This document shows, one piece after another, positions 1 to 8,941 of a stretch of 17,371 nt of DNA; the first letter of the stretch is position 1; each line of letters starts with the position of its first letter. The notes below the pieces were generated by a model, which searched no databases, had not been told where the DNA came from, and was given only the letters and a program-made list of their open reading frames with translations. The stretch comes from CAYNLY01 sp964398225 (lineage in GTDB: Bacteria > Pseudomonadota > Zetaproteobacteria > Mariprofundales > Mariprofundaceae). A program made the translations under genes and the position numbers. Location of the stretch: the NCBI GenBank assembly GCA_964398225.1, contig CAYNLY010000032.1, forward strand, positions 1 to 17,371, in the 5' to 3' direction.

Positions 1-263
1 GCTCCGAGATCGTCGAGGGGGTCATCGTGCGCGAGGGCTCGGTCATCTCGATGGGCGTCTACATCGGCAAATCCACCCGCATCATCGACCGAGAGACCGG
101 CGAGGTGCACTATGGCGAGGTGCCGCCGTATTCGGTCGTCGTCCCGGGCTCGATGCCGGGCAAGTCCGGCGGGCCGAACCTGTACTGCGCGGTGATCGTC
201 AAGAAGGTGGACGAAAAGACCCGCGCCAAGACCGGCATCACCGAGCTGCTGCGCGAGGCCTGA
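1..263 (+). CDS. dapD: Tetrahydrodipicolinate N-succinyltransferase, C-terminal part (cut by window edge)
   Basis: Only the last 86 residues are present; the reading frame is open at the left edge (first full codon at base 3). DapD transfers succinyl from succinyl-CoA to tetrahydrodipicolinate in the succinylase branch of lysine/meso-diaminopimelate synthesis, in the cytosol. The visible part holds the last turns of the left-handed beta-helix (EGVIVREGSVISMGVYIG), the segment TRIIDRETGEVHYGEVPPYS and the conserved tail SLYCAVIVKKVD-like (here NLYCAVIVKKVDEKTR). It ends LLREA, very like the E. coli ending. The gene is convergent with the exonuclease gene, four bases between stop codons. Family assignment is firm; the N-terminal half cannot be judged here. 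Confidence 0.95.
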   Translation, partial: SEIVEGVIVREGSVISMGVYIGKSTRIIDRETGEVHYGEVPPYSVVVPGSMPGKSGGPNLYCAVIVKKVDEKTRAKTGITELLREA

Positions 264-277
264 TCGCTCAGGCCTCG
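254..277. terminator. Bidirectional hairpin across two convergent stop codons
   Basis: The arms CGAGGCCTGA (254-263) and TCAGGCCTCG (268-277) are perfect inverse complements around the four-base loop TCGC. The left arm contains the dapD stop and the right arm the minus-strand exonuclease stop, so one structure ends both genes. No run of T follows on either strand. It could therefore be a weak terminator or a 3'-end stabiliser rather than a classical intrinsic terminator. Confidence 0.5.
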
Positions 278-1080
278 AGGCGATCCCAGGCCTCAAGGAA
301 GCGGCCCAGATGCGGCCGCCGTTCGGCTTCGGCCTCCAGGTAGTTGCGCACGCCCAGAAGCGCGCGGGCGTAGGCGCCTTCGCTCAGCCTTCCGGCGAAC
401 CGCTCCCGGCGAAGAAAGATCAGCAGCGTGGTCAGCACGTCCGTCTCGCAGTAGTTGCGAATCGCTTCGATCTCGCCCGCCTCGAACAGCGCGCGGACGT
501 CGTCCCCCGCCGTATCGAGCTTGCCCGGAACCGCGAACGCGGCCGCGACCTCGTCCATCGAGCAGCGGGCCGAGGCGCCGAAGTCGGAAAGCGCTTCCAG
601 CAGGTCGAGATGATAGTCTTCCGAATAGCGCGCGTCGTAGTTGTTCCATCGGTCGCCGGCGGAAAACCAGCGCGGGCAGGAAAGCTCGTGCACCATCGCG
701 CGGTATTTCAGCACCGGGATGTCGAAGCCGCGGCCGTTGAAGCTGACAAGCTGAGGCGTGCGGCGTTCGATCATCCCGAAAAAGCCGGCCAGAAGCTCGC
801 GCTCGTCGCTGTCCGGCTCGCCGCCGCTGCCCACGCGCCGGAGCACGAGCTCCGGGCCCTCCTCGCCGGTTTCGCGCACGAGCAGCGCATAGGAAATCGC
901 GACCACCTGGTGAAAGGGCTGGCGCGCGAACTCGTTGCGGCCGTCCGTCTTGTCCAGGAAGTAGCGGGCGAGCGCATCGCGCGCTTGCGCATCGGTAAGC
1001 TCCGGCTCGCGCAGCAGGCGGCGCGCGGCATCGGCGTCGACCACCGTTTCGATGTCGAACACGATCACGTCACGCGGCAT
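268..1080 (-). CDS. Predicted 3'-5' exonuclease, PolB-exonuclease-like (DnaQ fold)
   Basis: A 270-residue protein resembling the family of predicted 3'-5' exonucleases related to the PolB proofreading domain (COG3298 / DNA_pol_B_exo2). Exonuclease motif I is FDIET (D9, E11), motif II is SFNGRGFDIP (D120), motif III is YCETD (Y210, D214), so the metal-binding acidic set looks intact. No polymerase domain is attached. I chose the ATG at 1080 rather than an upstream in-frame start at 1131 because GGGAGGAAGG sits just before it and the family begins close to motif I. It overlaps the end of murJ by 11 bases, so the two are probably co-transcribed and translationally coupled. The substrate is unknown; a role in DNA or RNA trimming is inferred only from the fold. 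Confidence 0.87.
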   Translation of the reverse strand: MPRDVIVFDIETVVDADAARRLLREPELTDAQARDALARYFLDKTDGRNEFARQPFHQVVAISYALLVRETGEEGPELVLRRVGSGGEPDSDERELLAGFFGMIERRTPQLVSFNGRGFDIPVLKYRAMVHELSCPRWFSAGDRWNNYDARYSEDYHLDLLEALSDFGASARCSMDEVAAAFAVPGKLDTAGDDVRALFEAGEIEAIRNYCETDVLTTLLIFLRRERFAGRLSEGAYARALLGVRNYLEAEAERRPHLGRFLEAWDRLEA

Positions 1081-2656
1081 GGCCTTCCTCCCGTACGGCG
1101 GATCTGCGGTCGAGAAGCCGGCGCTCGCCAAGCAGCCAGGCCGTGGCCAGAAACACGAGCGCTCCGCCCGCGACCGCGCCGGTTAGCCAAACGGCCTGCA
1201 CCCAGTGCGAGGACTCCGGAAACGGAACGGCCGTCCGGTAGCCCATTAGCGCGAGCAGCATCACGAGGCAGGCCAGAACTGCCGCGCCCATTCGCAGCAT
1301 GCTGGCCCGATCCAGCCGCAGATCCTGCGTCTTTTTCAGGTGGAGATACAGCAGCCCCGCCTGGATGAAGGCTGCGATCGAGGTGGCGAGCGCAAGCCCC
1401 ACATAGGCAAGCGGCTTCATCAGCAGCACGGCGAGCACGATGTTGGCGGCCACCCCGACGGCCGCAAAGCGCATCGGCGCCTTCGCATCCCGGGCCGCGT
1501 AGCAGGCCGTGGCGAGCAGCTTCACCCAGCAGAAGGCGAGCAGACCCAGTGCATAGGCCTGAAGCGTCGCAGCGGTGGCCGTGCTGTCGGCATGGGTGAA
1601 TGCGCCGTGCTCGAACAGTGTGACGATGATCGGCTGGGCGAGCATCAGGGCGCCGGCCATCGCGGGCAGCGTCAGCCAGGTCAGCCAGGCAATGCCCGCG
1701 CGGAGCTCGGCCCGGGCGGCCTCCCGGTCGCCGCGCGTCAGATGGTCGGACAGCGAGGGCAGCAGCGCCGCGCTCATCGCGATGCCGAACAGGGCCAGCG
1801 GCAGCTGCACGATCCGGTCGGCATAGTAGAGGTAGGATACGGCACCGGCAGGCAGCATCGTGGCCAGAATCGTGCCGACGAGCACGTTGATCTGAACCGC
1901 GGCGATGGCAACCAGCGCCGGCCCGAACAGCCGCAGCGTTTCGACGATCCGGGCCTGGGCAAAGGCGAACGACGGCCGCCAGACCCAGCCGATCCTTGCC
2001 AGCGCCGGAATCTGCACGGCCAGCTGCAGCACGCCGCCGGCCAGCACGCCGAAGGCGAGCGCAAGGCCGGGGTTGTCCATCCGGGGCGCCAGCCCCAGCG
2101 CCGCGAGGATGATCGCGAGGTTCAGCAGCGCGGGGGTCGCCGCCGCCAGCGAGAAGCGCCGGTAGGTGTTCAGCACCGCCCAGGCCAGGGCGGTCAGCGT
2201 GATCAGCGCCAGATACGGGAACATCCACCGGGCGAGCAGCAGCGCCTGGTTCCAGCGTCCGGGCTCGTCGTGGAATCCGGGCGCAAACAGCAGCAGAAGC
2301 CCGGGCATCCCGATCACGCCGAGCGCGCAGATCGCGGTCAGCGCAAGCAGCACGAGCGTGGCCAGCGCGTTGAGATACCGGTGGGCGGCCTCCTCGCTTT
2401 CGTTCCGGGCCTCGGTCAGCACCGGCACGAGAGCTACGGTCAGCGTCCCTTCCGCGAGCATCCGGCGAAAGAAGTTCGGGATCTTGAAGGCGACGAAAAA
2501 CGCGTCGGCAAGGGGGCCGGCGCCAAGCACGCGCGCAAGCAGCACGTCGCGGAGGAAGCCGAGGATGCGGGAGACGAGCGTCCAGCCCCCGATCGTTCCG
2601 GTGCGTGCCAGCAGGACCGCGCCTTTCCGATTTGACTTGCCGGGGGCTTGGGTCAT
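1070..2656 (-). CDS. murJ: Lipid II flippase MurJ (MviN)
   Basis: A 528-residue polytopic inner-membrane protein of the MOP superfamily that moves lipid II across the inner membrane for peptidoglycan synthesis. The N-terminus reads SRILGFLRDVLLARVLGAG followed by DAFFVAFKIPNFFRRM, the MurJ signature. By spacing, R30, R36, D51 and R64 correspond to the functionally important E. coli residues R18, R24, D39 and R52. Long hydrophobic segments run through the whole protein, consistent with the usual 14 helices. The N-terminus is about 12 residues longer than in E. coli, but I see no better in-frame start. Its start codon lies inside the -10 box of the divergent rpsU promoter. The PolB-like exonuclease gene follows with an overlap. 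Confidence 0.97.
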   Translation of the reverse strand: MTQAPGKSNRKGAVLLARTGTIGGWTLVSRILGFLRDVLLARVLGAGPLADAFFVAFKIPNFFRRMLAEGTLTVALVPVLTEARNESEEAAHRYLNALATLVLLALTAICALGVIGMPGLLLLFAPGFHDEPGRWNQALLLARWMFPYLALITLTALAWAVLNTYRRFSLAAATPALLNLAIILAALGLAPRMDNPGLALAFGVLAGGVLQLAVQIPALARIGWVWRPSFAFAQARIVETLRLFGPALVAIAAVQINVLVGTILATMLPAGAVSYLYYADRIVQLPLALFGIAMSAALLPSLSDHLTRGDREAARAELRAGIAWLTWLTLPAMAGALMLAQPIIVTLFEHGAFTHADSTATAATLQAYALGLLAFCWVKLLATACYAARDAKAPMRFAAVGVAANIVLAVLLMKPLAYVGLALATSIAAFIQAGLLYLHLKKTQDLRLDRASMLRMGAAVLACLVMLLALMGYRTAVPFPESSHWVQAVWLTGAVAGGALVFLATAWLLGERRLLDRRSAVREEGHAA

Positions 2657-2659
2657 AAT
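2632..2659 (+). promoter_or_regulatory. Sigma70-type promoter for the rpsU-yqeY-dnaG-rpoD operon
   Basis: TTGACT (2632-2637), a 16-base spacer and CATAAT (2654-2659): five of six matches to consensus in each box. The sequence after the -10 box, CCGCCGCC, is GC-rich, as at promoters under stringent control. The predicted start near 2666 leaves a leader of about 100 bases before rpsU. The -10 box overlaps the murJ start codon on the other strand. Confidence 0.72.
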
Positions 2660-2676
2660 CCGCCGCCTTTTTCCAT

Positions 2677-2738
2677 CATCCGGAAAAGCCTAGCAAGCAG
2701 GAGCCTGCAGCGACAGCCGGATGGCGGATCAGCGCTGA
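2677..2738 (+). promoter_or_regulatory. Structured 5' leader of rpsU
   Basis: Between the predicted transcription start and rpsU, CATCCGG (2677-2683) can pair with CCGGATG (2717-2723). That outer stem encloses a smaller inverted repeat, GCAGG (2697-2701) with CCTGC (2704-2708). It is followed by the palindrome TCAGCGCTGA (2729-2738), just before the ribosome-binding region. Ribosomal protein operons often have regulatory leaders, so an autoregulatory RNA is possible. That role is inference; only the inverted repeats are seen. Confidence 0.4.
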
Positions 2739-2767
2739 CCCATGGCGGGAAAGGGGGTGATGCTCTC

Positions 2768-2983
2768 GTGCCGGGAGTGAAGATTCAGCCGGATGAGCCG
2801 TTTGAGCTCGCGCTCAAGCGCTTCCGCAAGCAGGTCGAGAAGGCCGGCGTCATCAGCGAATGCCGCCGCCGCGAGGCCTACGAGAAGCCGTCGGTTGCGC
2901 GCAAGCGCAAGGAGGCGGCCGCGCGCAAGCGTCTGATGAAGCGGCTGCGCCGCATCCGCATGCGCGAGCGCCGCGACTACTAG
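2768..2983 (+). CDS. rpsU: Small ribosomal subunit protein bS21
   Basis: A 71-residue very basic protein, the same length as E. coli S21, which sits on the 30S platform near the anti-Shine-Dalgarno end of 16S rRNA. It begins with VPGVKIQPDEPFELALKRF and has the core EKAGV..ECRRREAYEKPS and a lysine/arginine-rich tail. The start is GTG, chosen because the family starts at M-P-x-V-K and because GGGGGTGAT lies a normal distance upstream, a near-complete match to the 16S anti-SD. An in-frame ATG at 2648 would add 40 unconserved residues and lies before the predicted transcript start. First gene of the macromolecular synthesis operon. Confidence 0.96.
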   Translation: MPGVKIQPDEPFELALKRFRKQVEKAGVISECRRREAYEKPSVARKRKEAAARKRLMKRLRRIRMRERRDY

Positions 2984-3014
2984 AGCCGAACGGCGATTCC
3001 GCGAAGGCGAACGG

Positions 3015-3048
3015 GACGCGGCGCGGGGGTGACTCTCGCGCCGCCGTC
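3015..3048 (+). terminator. GC-rich intercistronic hairpin between rpsU and yqeY (possible attenuator or processing site)
   Basis: GCGGCGCG (3018-3025) and CGCGCCGC (3037-3044) form a perfect 8-bp stem with an 11-base loop. Three more pairs (GAC 3015-3017 with GTC 3046-3048) extend it past one bulged base. No U-tract follows, so efficient intrinsic termination is unlikely. In E. coli a leaky terminator sits after rpsU and reduces dnaG expression; this hairpin has the equivalent position, so a similar attenuating or stabilising role is inferred. Confidence 0.5.
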
Positions 3049-3074
3049 TTCCCAGCATGCCCGGAGGAGCAACG

Positions 3075-3515
3075 ATGCTGAAGGACCGGATCCTGTCCGA
3101 CATGAAGGAAGCGATGAAGGCCGGCGACAAGGCCCGGCTTTCGGCGATCCGCATGTTGCGCGCCGCGATCAAGGATCGCGAAATCGAGCTCGGCCACCCG
3201 CTTTCCGACGCCGAGGTGCACGAGGTGCTTTCGCGGCTGGTCAAGCAGCGCGAGGACTCGGCCGCGAAATACGCCGAGGCCGGGCGCGAGGATCTGCGCG
3301 CGAAGGAACAGGCCGAGGCCGATCTGTTCCGGGCCTATCTGCCCGAGCCGCTCAGCGAACAGGAGCTCGAGGCGCTGATCGAGCAGGCGATCGCGGAAAC
3401 CGGCGCAAGCAGCGTGCGCGAGATGGGCAAGGTGATGGCCTGGGTCAAGACCAGGGCTGCGGGCCGCGCGGACATGGCGCAGGTGGCCCGGATCGTGCGC
3501 GCGCGGCTTTCCTGA
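3075..3515 (+). CDS. yqeY: GatB/YqeY-domain protein YqeY
   Basis: A 146-residue protein of the YqeY family, which is homologous to the tail domain of the GatB subunit of tRNA-dependent amidotransferase. It starts MLKDRILSDMKEAMKAGDK and contains RLSAIRMLRAAIKDREIE, the usual alpha-helical N-terminal half, then YLPEPLSEQELEALI and VMAWVKTRAAGRADM typical of the C-terminal half. The ATG at 3075 is preceded by GGAGGAGC; an in-frame alternative at 3057 is not supported. The gene lies between rpsU and dnaG, as in Pseudomonas and many other proteobacteria. A tRNA-related role is suggested by the homology but is not established. Confidence 0.94.
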   Translation: MLKDRILSDMKEAMKAGDKARLSAIRMLRAAIKDREIELGHPLSDAEVHEVLSRLVKQREDSAAKYAEAGREDLRAKEQAEADLFRAYLPEPLSEQELEALIEQAIAETGASSVREMGKVMAWVKTRAAGRADMAQVARIVRARLS

Positions 3516-3563
3516 AGGCGGGGGACTTGCAAGCGGCGCGCCCGACCGCTACATAAGAACATC

Positions 3564-5309
3564 ATGGCGCATTTCCCTCCCTCGTTTCTCGACGAGGTGC
3601 TGTCCCGCACCGACCTCGTGGAGCTCATCGGCCGGCACGTCGAGCTGAAGAAGTCCGGCTCCCGTCTGGTCGGGCTGTGTCCCTTTCATCACGAGAAGAC
3701 GCCCTCGTTCTCGGTGTCGCCGGACAAGCAGCTGTATTACTGCTTCGGCTGCGGCAAGGGCGGTGGCGCGTTCCAGTTCCTGATGGATCACGACGGGATG
3801 TCCTTTCCCGAGGCGGTCGAGTATCTGGCCGAGAAGGCGGGCATCCCGCTGCCCGAGCCCGTCTCGCGCGCGGACGAGGGGCGCACCCGGCAGGGGCTCG
3901 AGCTTCTGGCCCGGGCCGCCCAGGCCTATGCGCGGGCGCTGGCGGGACCGGAGGGTGCTCCGGCGCGGGCCTATCTTGAGCGGCGCGGACTGCCCGCCTC
4001 CGTGGTCCGCGACTACGGGCTCGGCTTTGCGCCGGCCGGCTACGGTTTTCTCGAGCGAACCTTCGGGCGCGATTCCCGCCTGCTTGCCGGCCTCGAGGCG
4101 GTGGGGCTGCTCTTCCGGAACGAGCGCGGGTATGGCGATCGCTTCCGCAACCGGCTGATGTTCCCGATCCGAGACCGGCGGGGGCGGGTGGTCGGTTTCG
4201 GCGGGCGCGTGCTCGGCGAGGGCGAGCCGAAATACCTGAACTCGCCGGAGACACCCTGGTTTCACAAGTCCGAGCTGCTCTACGGCCTGGCCGAGCATCG
4301 CGACGCGATCCGGCGCAACCGGCGGCTGATCGTCGTCGAGGGCTACATGGACGTGCTGGCGCTGGCGGCCGCGGGGCTTCCGGTCGCGGTCGCGCCTTTG
4401 GGCACGGCGATGGGCGAGCGCCAGCTTCGGGAGCTGTTCCGGCTTTCGGAGGCGCCGGTCTTCTGCTTCGACGGCGACCGTGCCGGGCGACAGGCCGCGT
4501 GGCGGGCTCTGGAGCGGATGATGCCGCTGCTTCGGGCCGAGCATGCGCCCCGGTTTCTGTTTCTGCCGGAAGGCGAGGATCCGGATTCGCTCGTCCGCCG
4601 CGAGGGCGCCGAGGCGTTTTCCGAACGGCTGGAGCGCGAGGCGCGGCCGGTGCTCGAAACCTGGCTCTCGGGCCTGGGCCGGCTTGCCGGGGGCGATGCG
4701 GCGGCCCGCGCGCGCATGGCCAAGAAGGCGGACGCGATGCTGGCCACAATGCAGGACCAGTATCTCCGTCAGGTCTGGCGTCAGGAGATCGAGAAGGCCA
4801 CCGGCGTCCGCCTGGAGCTTGCACGAAGGCCGCAGGCCGGAGTGCGGCCGGAATCCGCGCCCGAGGCGCTGGTTGCGAGGCTTGAACCGCTGTCCGAGCT
4901 CGAGCAGCGCTTTCTCGCCGCATTGTTGGAAAAACCGGAGCGTTTCCATCGCCTGCCGGCGACGGGCGCGGACTTTTTTCTTGACAAACCCGCGGTGCAT
5001 CGGTTATACACCCGCGCCTTCACGATCGTGGCCGACGCCGAAGACACGAACGACGAGATCGCGAGCCTGCTCATCCGGGAGTTTCCCGAGTTTGGAAGTC
5101 AGATTGCTCGCTGGGCCAATCAGGCGTCCGTCCCCGAGATCGAATTCGAGAGCCTGATGCTGGACATGGAAGCCAACCTGATCCGCAGGCAGATGAACCG
5201 GCGCGGGCTGCCGCTGGCGGAGTCCGTGTCGCTTCAGCGCCGGCTCCGGGAAATCGCCCGGGAGCAGCGGGAGCTCAGGCAGACCATGCATGTGAACGAG
5301 GAACACTGA
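3564..5309 (+). CDS. dnaG: DNA primase DnaG
   Basis: A 581-residue primase, the same length as E. coli DnaG, which makes RNA primers for lagging-strand synthesis with the DnaB helicase. The CHC2 zinc finger has C39, H42, C60 and C63. The RNA-polymerase basic region includes NRLMFPIRDRRGRVVGFGGR. The TOPRIM domain has EGYMD (E259, D263) and DGDRAG (D303, D305), with the same 44-residue spacing between the first acidic residue and DGD as in E. coli. The C-terminal 140 or so residues are the helical DnaB-binding region, less conserved as usual. There is no clear Shine-Dalgarno sequence before the ATG. The stop codon directly abuts the rpoD start. Confidence 0.98.
   Translation: MAHFPPSFLDEVLSRTDLVELIGRHVELKKSGSRLVGLCPFHHEKTPSFSVSPDKQLYYCFGCGKGGGAFQFLMDHDGMSFPEAVEYLAEKAGIPLPEPVSRADEGRTRQGLELLARAAQAYARALAGPEGAPARAYLERRGLPASVVRDYGLGFAPAGYGFLERTFGRDSRLLAGLEAVGLLFRNERGYGDRFRNRLMFPIRDRRGRVVGFGGRVLGEGEPKYLNSPETPWFHKSELLYGLAEHRDAIRRNRRLIVVEGYMDVLALAAAGLPVAVAPLGTAMGERQLRELFRLSEAPVFCFDGDRAGRQAAWRALERMMPLLRAEHAPRFLFLPEGEDPDSLVRREGAEAFSERLEREARPVLETWLSGLGRLAGGDAAARARMAKKADAMLATMQDQYLRQVWRQEIEKATGVRLELARRPQAGVRPESAPEALVARLEPLSELEQRFLAALLEKPERFHRLPATGADFFLDKPAVHRLYTRAFTIVADAEDTNDEIASLLIREFPEFGSQIARWANQASVPEIEFESLMLDMEANLIRRQMNRRGLPLAESVSLQRRLREIAREQRELRQTMHVNEEH
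5298..5303 (+). promoter_or_regulatory. rpoD ribosome-binding site inside dnaG
   Basis: GAGGAA lies in the last codons of dnaG, six bases before the rpoD ATG at 5310. The dnaG stop (5307-5309) and the rpoD start touch with no gap, so ribosomes finishing dnaG can restart on rpoD. This fixes the rpoD start. Confidence 0.7.
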
Positions 5310-7298
<1,989 letters not shown>

Positions 7299-7306
7299 TC
7301 GCGTTC

Positions 7307-8113
7307 TTATCCGGTCGCGGCTTGCTCGGGAGGCACGCAAATGCGGCGGATGGAGCGGGCCCGGCGGCTGTCCGGATCGATTTCGACCAGGGTCGCCCAG
7401 ATCGTCGCGCCGCGCTCGACCGCCTCGAAGCGCTGCGGCAGGCGCTCGACCATGCGCTTTAGCGCCCCGTCCACCTTCATGCCGATGATCGACTGATACG
7501 AGCCGGTCATGCCGATGTCGGTCTGGTAGGCGGTTCCGTTCGGACGGATCGTCTCGTCGCAGGTCGGCACATGCGTGTGGGTGCCGTAGACGAAGCTGGC
7601 CCGTCCGTCCAGATACCAGCCCATGCCCATCTTCTCGCTCGTTGCCTCGGCATGGAAGTCCACGAGGATCGCGGCCACATCGTCCGGGATTTCGGCCAGC
7701 GCGCGGTCCGCGGCCGCAAACGGGCAGTCCCACGGGCCCATGAACACCTGCCCGATCAGGTTGACGACCGCCACCCGGTGGCCGGCCGCCGTTTCGCGCA
7801 CCGTCCAGCCGCGTCCCGGAGCCTGGGCCGCGAAGTTCGCCGGGCGCACGAAGCGTTCGTCGCGTTCGATCAGGTCGAGAAACTCGCGCTGGTCCCAGCA
7901 GTGGTTGCCGTTGGTCAGCACATGCACGCCGGCGCGGAACAGCTCGTCGGCCGTTTTCGCGGTCGTCCCGAAGCCGTGGGCGATGTTCTCGCCGTTGGCG
8001 ACGACGAAATCGATCCGCTCGGCATCGATCAGCCGGGGCAGATGCTCGGCCAGCGCCCGGCGGCCCGCCTTGCCGACGACGTCGCCGATGACCAGGACGT
8101 TCAGCGCCGGCAC
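7307..8113 (-). CDS. TIGR00282-family metallophosphoesterase (YmdB of Bacillus type)
   Basis: A 268-residue calcineurin-like phosphoesterase of the family that includes Bacillus YmdB, a cyclic-nucleotide (2',3'-cAMP) phosphodiesterase; it is unrelated to E. coli YmdB. The metal ligands expected for the family are all present: D11 (VIGDVVGKAGRRAL), E42 and N43 (NGENIAHG), N70 and H71 (LTNGNHCWD), H154 (VDFHAEATSEK), H179 and H181 (GTHTHVPT). The start overlaps the end of fau by 13 bases, so the two are probably one transcript. The physiological substrate in proteobacteria is not known. As I recall, a fau neighbour of this type is common in alphaproteobacteria. Confidence 0.93.
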   Translation of the reverse strand: MPALNVLVIGDVVGKAGRRALAEHLPRLIDAERIDFVVANGENIAHGFGTTAKTADELFRAGVHVLTNGNHCWDQREFLDLIERDERFVRPANFAAQAPGRGWTVRETAAGHRVAVVNLIGQVFMGPWDCPFAAADRALAEIPDDVAAILVDFHAEATSEKMGMGWYLDGRASFVYGTHTHVPTCDETIRPNGTAYQTDIGMTGSYQSIIGMKVDGALKRMVERLPQRFEAVERGATIWATLVEIDPDSRRARSIRRICVPPEQAATG

Positions 8114-8712
8114 CGGATCTCCTCCCGTTCGGTCAGCACCCAGTCCAGCGGGACATCGTGCGGCTCGGCCGGCACGGCCGGCGCTTCCTGACAGGCGAAC
8201 GCAAGCCCGACAACGGCCTCCAGATGCCTGCGCCAGTCGCCGAGCCAGGCATCAAAACAGCCCTTGCCCATGCCGAGACGGTTGCCGCGGCGGTCGAAGG
8301 CCGCCAGCGGGCAGAGCAGCACGCTCCGCAGGCCCGGCCGCCAGGGCTCGCCCGAGGCGGGTTCGAGCACGCCGAAACGCCCGCGCTCCCAGCAGGTATC
8401 CGGACCGATGCGCCGCCAGTGCATCCGGTCGTGACGCTCGGTCACGGGCGCGAACATCGCGGGTGCGGGCCAGTTGAGCACGGCATCCGTGTTCACCTCG
8501 CTGGGCAGCGCGCGGTAGACGAGCAGGGCCTCCAAAGGAGGATGCTGGCGGGCAAGCCAGGCCTCAAGCCGCTCGATAATCCGCGCCGAGGCCGTTTCCC
8601 TCTGATGGCCGGTCAGGGCAAGTCGCCGTCCGAGCGCCCAGCGGCGCAGCGCGGCCTTGTCGGCCGCGGGCGTCGTGGAGGAATCGAGCCGGGAATCAGC
8701 TGCGGTCGTCAC
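8101..8712 (-). CDS. fau: 5-formyltetrahydrofolate cyclo-ligase
   Basis: A 203-residue enzyme of the 5-FTHF cyclo-ligase family (YgfA in E. coli), converting 5-formyl-THF to 5,10-methenyl-THF with ATP. Visible motifs are the basic N-terminal helix (KAALRRWALGRRLALT), YRALPSEVNTDAVL and the nucleotide-binding loop PLAAFDRRGNRLGMGKGCFD, a GxGxGxxD form. I chose the GTG at 8712 because CGGGAG precedes it. The longer in-frame ATG at 8775 would place the start inside the 6S closing stem and across its T-run. The gene lies directly downstream of ssrS, as in E. coli, where ssrS and ygfA are co-transcribed. Confidence 0.92.
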   Translation of the reverse strand: MTTAADSRLDSSTTPAADKAALRRWALGRRLALTGHQRETASARIIERLEAWLARQHPPLEALLVYRALPSEVNTDAVLNWPAPAMFAPVTERHDRMHWRRIGPDTCWERGRFGVLEPASGEPWRPGLRSVLLCPLAAFDRRGNRLGMGKGCFDAWLGDWRRHLEAVVGLAFACQEAPAVPAEPHDVPLDWVLTEREEIRCRR

Positions 8713-8754
8713 GCGCGCTCCCGTGGGATGGAGGATCGAGGCAAGCGTCGGGAC

Positions 8755-8773
8755 AAAAAAGGGGCGCCCCCGC
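8755..8773 (-). terminator. Terminator at the 3' end of 6S RNA
   Basis: On the minus strand GGGG-GCG-CCCC is followed by six T (8760-8755). The same G-rich arm also closes the 6S stem, so the terminator hairpin competes with, or is replaced by, the 14-bp closing stem. Some read-through into fau is expected. Confidence 0.55.
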
Positions 8774-8941
8774 ACTGGCGACTTGGCAAGCAGTTGTCGA
8801 ACCCTTCCTCAGAAGGTGGGCGCCGCACCCTGACTTCAGGTATCCCGTTGCCGGGACGCACACCGCCAGAGTAGCCAGGCTCCCATTCGACAAGTATCGG
8901 CTCAGGCAACTTGGAATGCCTTGCGCTCAGCGCAGGGGCGC
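8764..8941 (-). ncRNA. ssrS: 6S RNA
   Basis: A 178-base RNA in the classical place between zapA and fau. It carries the conserved 6S block GCCTGAGCCGATA near its 5' end. The closing stem pairs 8941-8928 with 8777-8764 over 14 continuous pairs including two G-U. A second stem, TTGTCGAA (8893-8886) with TTCGACAA (8801-8794), flanks the large central bubble. The apical hairpin is CCCG-GCAA-CGGG, with a GNRA loop. Six T follow the 3' arm. 6S RNA mimics an open promoter and sequesters sigma70 RNA polymerase. The ends are placed from the fold and may be off by a few bases; E. coli 6S is 184 bases. Confidence 0.94.

Noticed and set aside
1065..2228. 387-codon minus-strand frame overlapping murJ in another phase
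   Set aside because: Ala/Arg/Gly-rich out-of-phase translation of murJ; no sign of a frameshift in murJ itself.
1340..2635. 431-codon plus-strand frame opposite murJ
   Set aside because: Highly repetitive Gly/Gln/Arg/His composition caused by the complement of membrane-protein codons; murJ is the real gene.
2632..2767. LexA box upstream of rpsU, as in E. coli
   Set aside because: I find no CTGT-N8-ACAG-type palindrome in the leader or promoter.
3549..5000. 483-codon minus-strand frame opposite dnaG
   Set aside because: dnaG on the other strand has all its motifs. This frame is a compositional shadow rich in Arg, Pro and Gln with no ribosome-binding site or homology that I recognise.
8713..8926. 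Small open frames in the zapA-fau gap
   Set aside because: The stretch is occupied by 6S RNA; short frames there have no ribosome-binding site and no conserved sequence.
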